A stretch of DNA of 31,539 bases from JANWLD01 sp036276695 (GTDB taxonomy: Bacteria > Patescibacteriota > Saccharimonadia > Saccharimonadales > 2-12-FULL-41-12). The notes beneath the pieces were generated by a model. That model did no database searches. It was not told where the DNA came from and saw only the letters and a list, made by a program, of their open reading frames with translations. How positions within the stretch are numbered: the stretch's first letter is position 1; every line of letters starts with the position of its first letter. Positions 29,685 through 31,539 of the stretch are shown here, piece after piece. The stretch lies in contig DASUOI010000012.1 in the NCBI GenBank assembly GCA_036276695.1, forward strand, positions 1 to 31,539, written 5' to 3'. Position numbers and translations under genes: made by a program.

Positions 29685-30329
29685 TTATTTTTTAACCTTA
29701 ATTGCTGCAGCGTATCTTAGGCTAGCCATCAAGCCTACGACAATCCAGAACGCAAAACTAACCAAAGCGATTATTATCAAAATCATCCCTGTTAAAGAAT
29801 TTTCGTTGTTCTTGATCCAGTCGCCGAACGGATAAAAAATCAATGTGACCCAAGCTAGAGCAGTAGAGTATTTGCCGTATTTCGAAGGATGGATTCTAAT
29901 TTTTCTTAAACGACCGATTACAACGGCAAGTCCGTTAAATATATTCTGAAAAGCGATCAAAAGCACAATGGGCCAGGGAACAAGCTCAATCGCCGCAAAA
30001 ACGATAACGGCAGATGCAATAACCAGTTTGTCAGATACTGCATCTACAAGTTCTCCGAGCGGGCTTTTGGTCTTTGTGTATTCGGCAATCAAACCGTCCA
30101 GAAGGTCTGCTACGCGTCCGAGAGTTAAGAGTAAAAGACCGCTAATAATCTCCGTGTTTAAAATTAAGAACAGTCCATAAAGTGCTAAAACCCCGCCGCC
30201 TAAACTAACGAAATTTGCCGGCGTAAGCGTCCCATATGACCGGAAAGCTAATTTTTGCCAAATATTACGTTTATCGCCCTTTATATCGTGCCAATCCGCC
30301 ACCTTGTTTGATTTATGCATGTTTAACAC
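29685..30329 (-). CDS. CDP-alcohol phosphatidyltransferase family protein (R-to-E in motif)
   Basis: A polytopic membrane enzyme family that moves a phosphatidyl group from a CDP-lipid to an alcohol (PgsA/PssA-like). The 214-aa product has DLLDGLIAE followed by GELVDAVSD. This matches the D-x2-D-G-x2-A-R-x8-G-x3-D-x3-D signature except that the arginine after DGxxA is glutamate, so activity or substrate may differ. The N-terminal hydrophilic part (to about residue 30) precedes several membrane spans. The start is GTG 30329 (6 nt after TAATCT) or ATG 30320 (7 nt after AAGGTG). It is divergent from the second family member. Confidence 0.82.
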   Translation of the reverse strand: MLNMHKSNKVADWHDIKGDKRNIWQKLAFRSYGTLTPANFVSLGGGVLALYGLFLILNTEIISGLLLLTLGRVADLLDGLIAEYTKTKSPLGELVDAVSDKLVIASAVIVFAAIELVPWPIVLLIAFQNIFNGLAVVIGRLRKIRIHPSKYGKYSTALAWVTLIFYPFGDWIKNNENSLTGMILIIIALVSFAFWIVVGLMASLRYAAAIKVKK

Positions 30330-30356
30330 CTTATTAGATTACCACTATTTAACTCT

Positions 30357-30388
30357 TTGACGCACGTAATAAAAGATAGTGATAAAAT
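30357..30388 (+). promoter_or_regulatory. Predicted leaderless promoter of the second phosphatidyltransferase
   Basis: TTGACG (30357-30362) and TAAAAT (30383-30388) with a long 20-nt spacer; GATAAA at 30381 would give 18. Then 7 nt to ATG 30396. The upstream TTG and ATG codons in frame (30357, 30387) fall inside these boxes, so they are not likely starts. Confidence 0.55.
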
Positions 30389-30395
30389 GCTTGAT

Positions 30396-31016
30396 ATGCT
30401 AGTCGAGACAGCCAGTAAGTCCGTCAGGGTAATCATCCGACATTTTGCTGTTTACCTAAACACTAAGACAAAAGGGAGGATAAGCCCCAATCTTGTAACT
30501 ACTTTGAGCGTAGCTGGCCATGTGCCAGCGGCTTTTTTTATAATGACAGACCAGTTATTAGTTGCCGGGATTATTTTCGTATTCTTTGGATTATTTGACG
30601 TTCTGGATGGAGAACTGGCCCGCTTGCAAAAATCCGCCGGGCCTAAAGGTATGGTTTACGACGCAACGTCAGACAGGATTAAAGAAGTTTTAATATTCGG
30701 CGCTACGACTTACTACATAAGCCAGTCATCAAGTCCTGAGTGGTCATTCATAGCTGCAATAGCCTTAGGCGCCGCTTTGACAGTAAGCTACGCCAAAGCA
30801 AAAGCTGAAGTAAGCCTGACTATTAAAAAACGCTTGAATGACCACCATAAAATCAATCGTCATTTCTCTGAGGGGGTCGCCTCATTTGAAATAAGAATGG
30901 CCTTGATGGCACTAGGAATGCTCTCAGGCAACCTGCTGCTTGCTACTTCGATAGTAGCGGCATTATCCACCTTTGCTATGTTCGAGCGTTTATTCTTTTA
31001 CCTGAAAAGGATTTAG
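30396..31016 (+). CDS. CDP-alcohol phosphatidyltransferase family protein (canonical motif)
   Basis: A 206-aa membrane protein with the intact signature DVLDGELARLQKSAGPKGMVYDATSD (in two parts, D-x2-D-G-x2-A-R and G-x3-D-x3-D). It also has five or so hydrophobic spans, including VTTLSVAGHVPAAFFIM and IIFVFFGLFDVL. It probably couples CDP-diacylglycerol (or another CDP-lipid) to an alcohol such as glycerol phosphate or inositol phosphate. Which one cannot be read from the sequence. Its stop is followed after 1 nt by the CarS-like gene that would make the CDP-lipid, so the pair forms a logical two-step unit. Confidence 0.88.
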   Translation: MLVETASKSVRVIIRHFAVYLNTKTKGRISPNLVTTLSVAGHVPAAFFIMTDQLLVAGIIFVFFGLFDVLDGELARLQKSAGPKGMVYDATSDRIKEVLIFGATTYYISQSSSPEWSFIAAIALGAALTVSYAKAKAEVSLTIKKRLNDHHKINRHFSEGVASFEIRMALMALGMLSGNLLLATSIVAALSTFAMFERLFFYLKRI

Positions 31017-31017
31017 T

Positions 31018-31539
31018 GTGAGTGATTTTTTGTTTACTCTGTGGTTTTTCCTCCCGGCGGGAGTAGCAAACGTCGTACCGGTTTTAATTGCTAAAGCACC
31101 TTTTTTATCCAACTGGAATATGCCTGTCGACTTTGGTCTTAAATATAGAGGCAAACCAATACTAGGAGCACATAAGACTATCCGAGGGCTAACTATCGGA
31201 ACGTTAGCAGGATTTTTGGTGTTTGTTCTTCAAGTTCATATCTATGAAAGTTATTCATGGGCAAGGGAAATAAGCGACGGGCTGGACTATAGTGAATTAT
31301 CTTTATGGCTGGGACTTCTTCTAGGCTTTGGCGCCTTGTTCGGCGACATGCTGAAAAGCTTTTTCAAAAGACAGCTTAGCGTAGCTTCAGGCAAAAGTTG
31401 GTTTCCGTTTGATCAGCTGGATTATATAGCCGGTGCTTTATTGTTTAGTTCAATCGTAATCACTTTAGAAGCCGGACAATACATTCTTATAGCCGTAATC
31501 TGGTTCTTAATGCATCTGCTGACAAGTTATTTAGGTTAT
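31018..31539 (+). CDS. CDP-archaeol synthase (CarS)/CdsA-like CTP transferase, 3' end outside window
   Basis: The frame runs from GTG 31018 to the window edge without a stop (174 codons, probably only a few residues short of full length). Hydrophobic spans frame the conserved motifs: GKPILGAHKTIRGL near residue 44, the GDMLKSFFKR loop and the PFDQLDYIAGALL loop near the C-terminus. These are the CTP/Mg-binding features of the CarS/DUF46 and CdsA families. The closest resemblance is to CarS, which in archaea activates unsaturated archaetidic acid. In this bacterial context it most likely makes CDP-diacylglycerol from phosphatidate. Confidence 0.85.
   Translation, partial: MSDFLFTLWFFLPAGVANVVPVLIAKAPFLSNWNMPVDFGLKYRGKPILGAHKTIRGLTIGTLAGFLVFVLQVHIYESYSWAREISDGLDYSELSLWLGLLLGFGALFGDMLKSFFKRQLSVASGKSWFPFDQLDYIAGALLFSSIVITLEAGQYILIAVIWFLMHLLTSYLGY

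Noticed and set aside
30357..30395. Start of the second phosphatidyltransferase at TTG 30357 or ATG 30387
   Set aside because: Both codons fall within the -35 and -10 boxes of a promoter that places the transcript start at ATG 30396.
1..31539. CRISPR arrays, insertion sequences, prophage genes or rRNA
   Set aside because: I saw no regularly spaced repeats, transposase or integrase motifs, phage structural genes or rRNA sequence anywhere in the window.

Overview
The window looks like a compact genome segment from a Candidate Phyla Radiation (Patescibacteria) bacterium, most likely Saccharibacteria-like. This is inferred from gene content and style and was not tested by phylogeny. It uses the standard genetic code (TGA is used as stop). 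Genes are densely packed, with 1-4 nt overlaps. Typical content includes a sortase, a PEGA-domain envelope protein, DUF3048, a YegS-like lipid kinase, a CDP-archaeol-synthase-like protein and a non-oxidative pentose phosphate pair. Many promoters place the start codon 6-9 nt after the -10 box, which predicts widespread leaderless transcription.

Layout. 1-2638: the end of an EgtD-like methyltransferase, a flavodoxin-family protein (-), a sigma-region-4-like protein (+) and pyrH (-). 2664-5385: an isolated argC homologue, a 56-codon small ORF, xth and a HAD phosphatase. 5372-11650: four consecutive transcription units, each opened by a short leader peptide and an alternative-hairpin attenuator. 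In order these are a Leu-rich leader before a 135-aa orphan, an Ile-containing leader before ridA-ilvA, a Val4 leader before a 151-aa orphan, and a Trp/Phe/Tyr-rich leader before the DAHP synthase-pip-NnrD-like operon. 11676-17584: a terminator, tRNA-Leu(CAA), sortase, two membrane-anchored surface proteins, an EamA transporter and a TauE/SafE transporter. 17665-24013: an orphan gene, gltX, a DUF3048 lipoprotein-like gene, a PAS histidine kinase with a receiver-only regulator, and an orphan membrane protein. 24095-25851: a long structured 5' leader, a small partner protein and a Y-family DNA polymerase. 25838-28674: transketolase, transaldolase and a second 56-codon small ORF. 28708-31539: a phospholipid block with a DAG-kinase-like protein, two CDP-alcohol phosphatidyltransferases and a nearly complete CarS-like CDP-lipid synthase.

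Two things stand out. First, the 5372-8845 stretch is a tandem set of amino-acid-specific transcription attenuators (Leu, Ile, Val, aromatic). The Ile and Val leaders are recognisably copies of one another with the control codons exchanged, and two of the four control proteins of unknown function. Second, two unlisted 56-aa ORFs (3699-3869 + and 28504-28674 -) align without gaps at 25/56 identities. Seven of the conserved codons differ synonymously, so this is a real, apparently undescribed small-protein family. Both ORFs are predicted leaderless and both sit immediately before a metabolic or DNA-repair gene.
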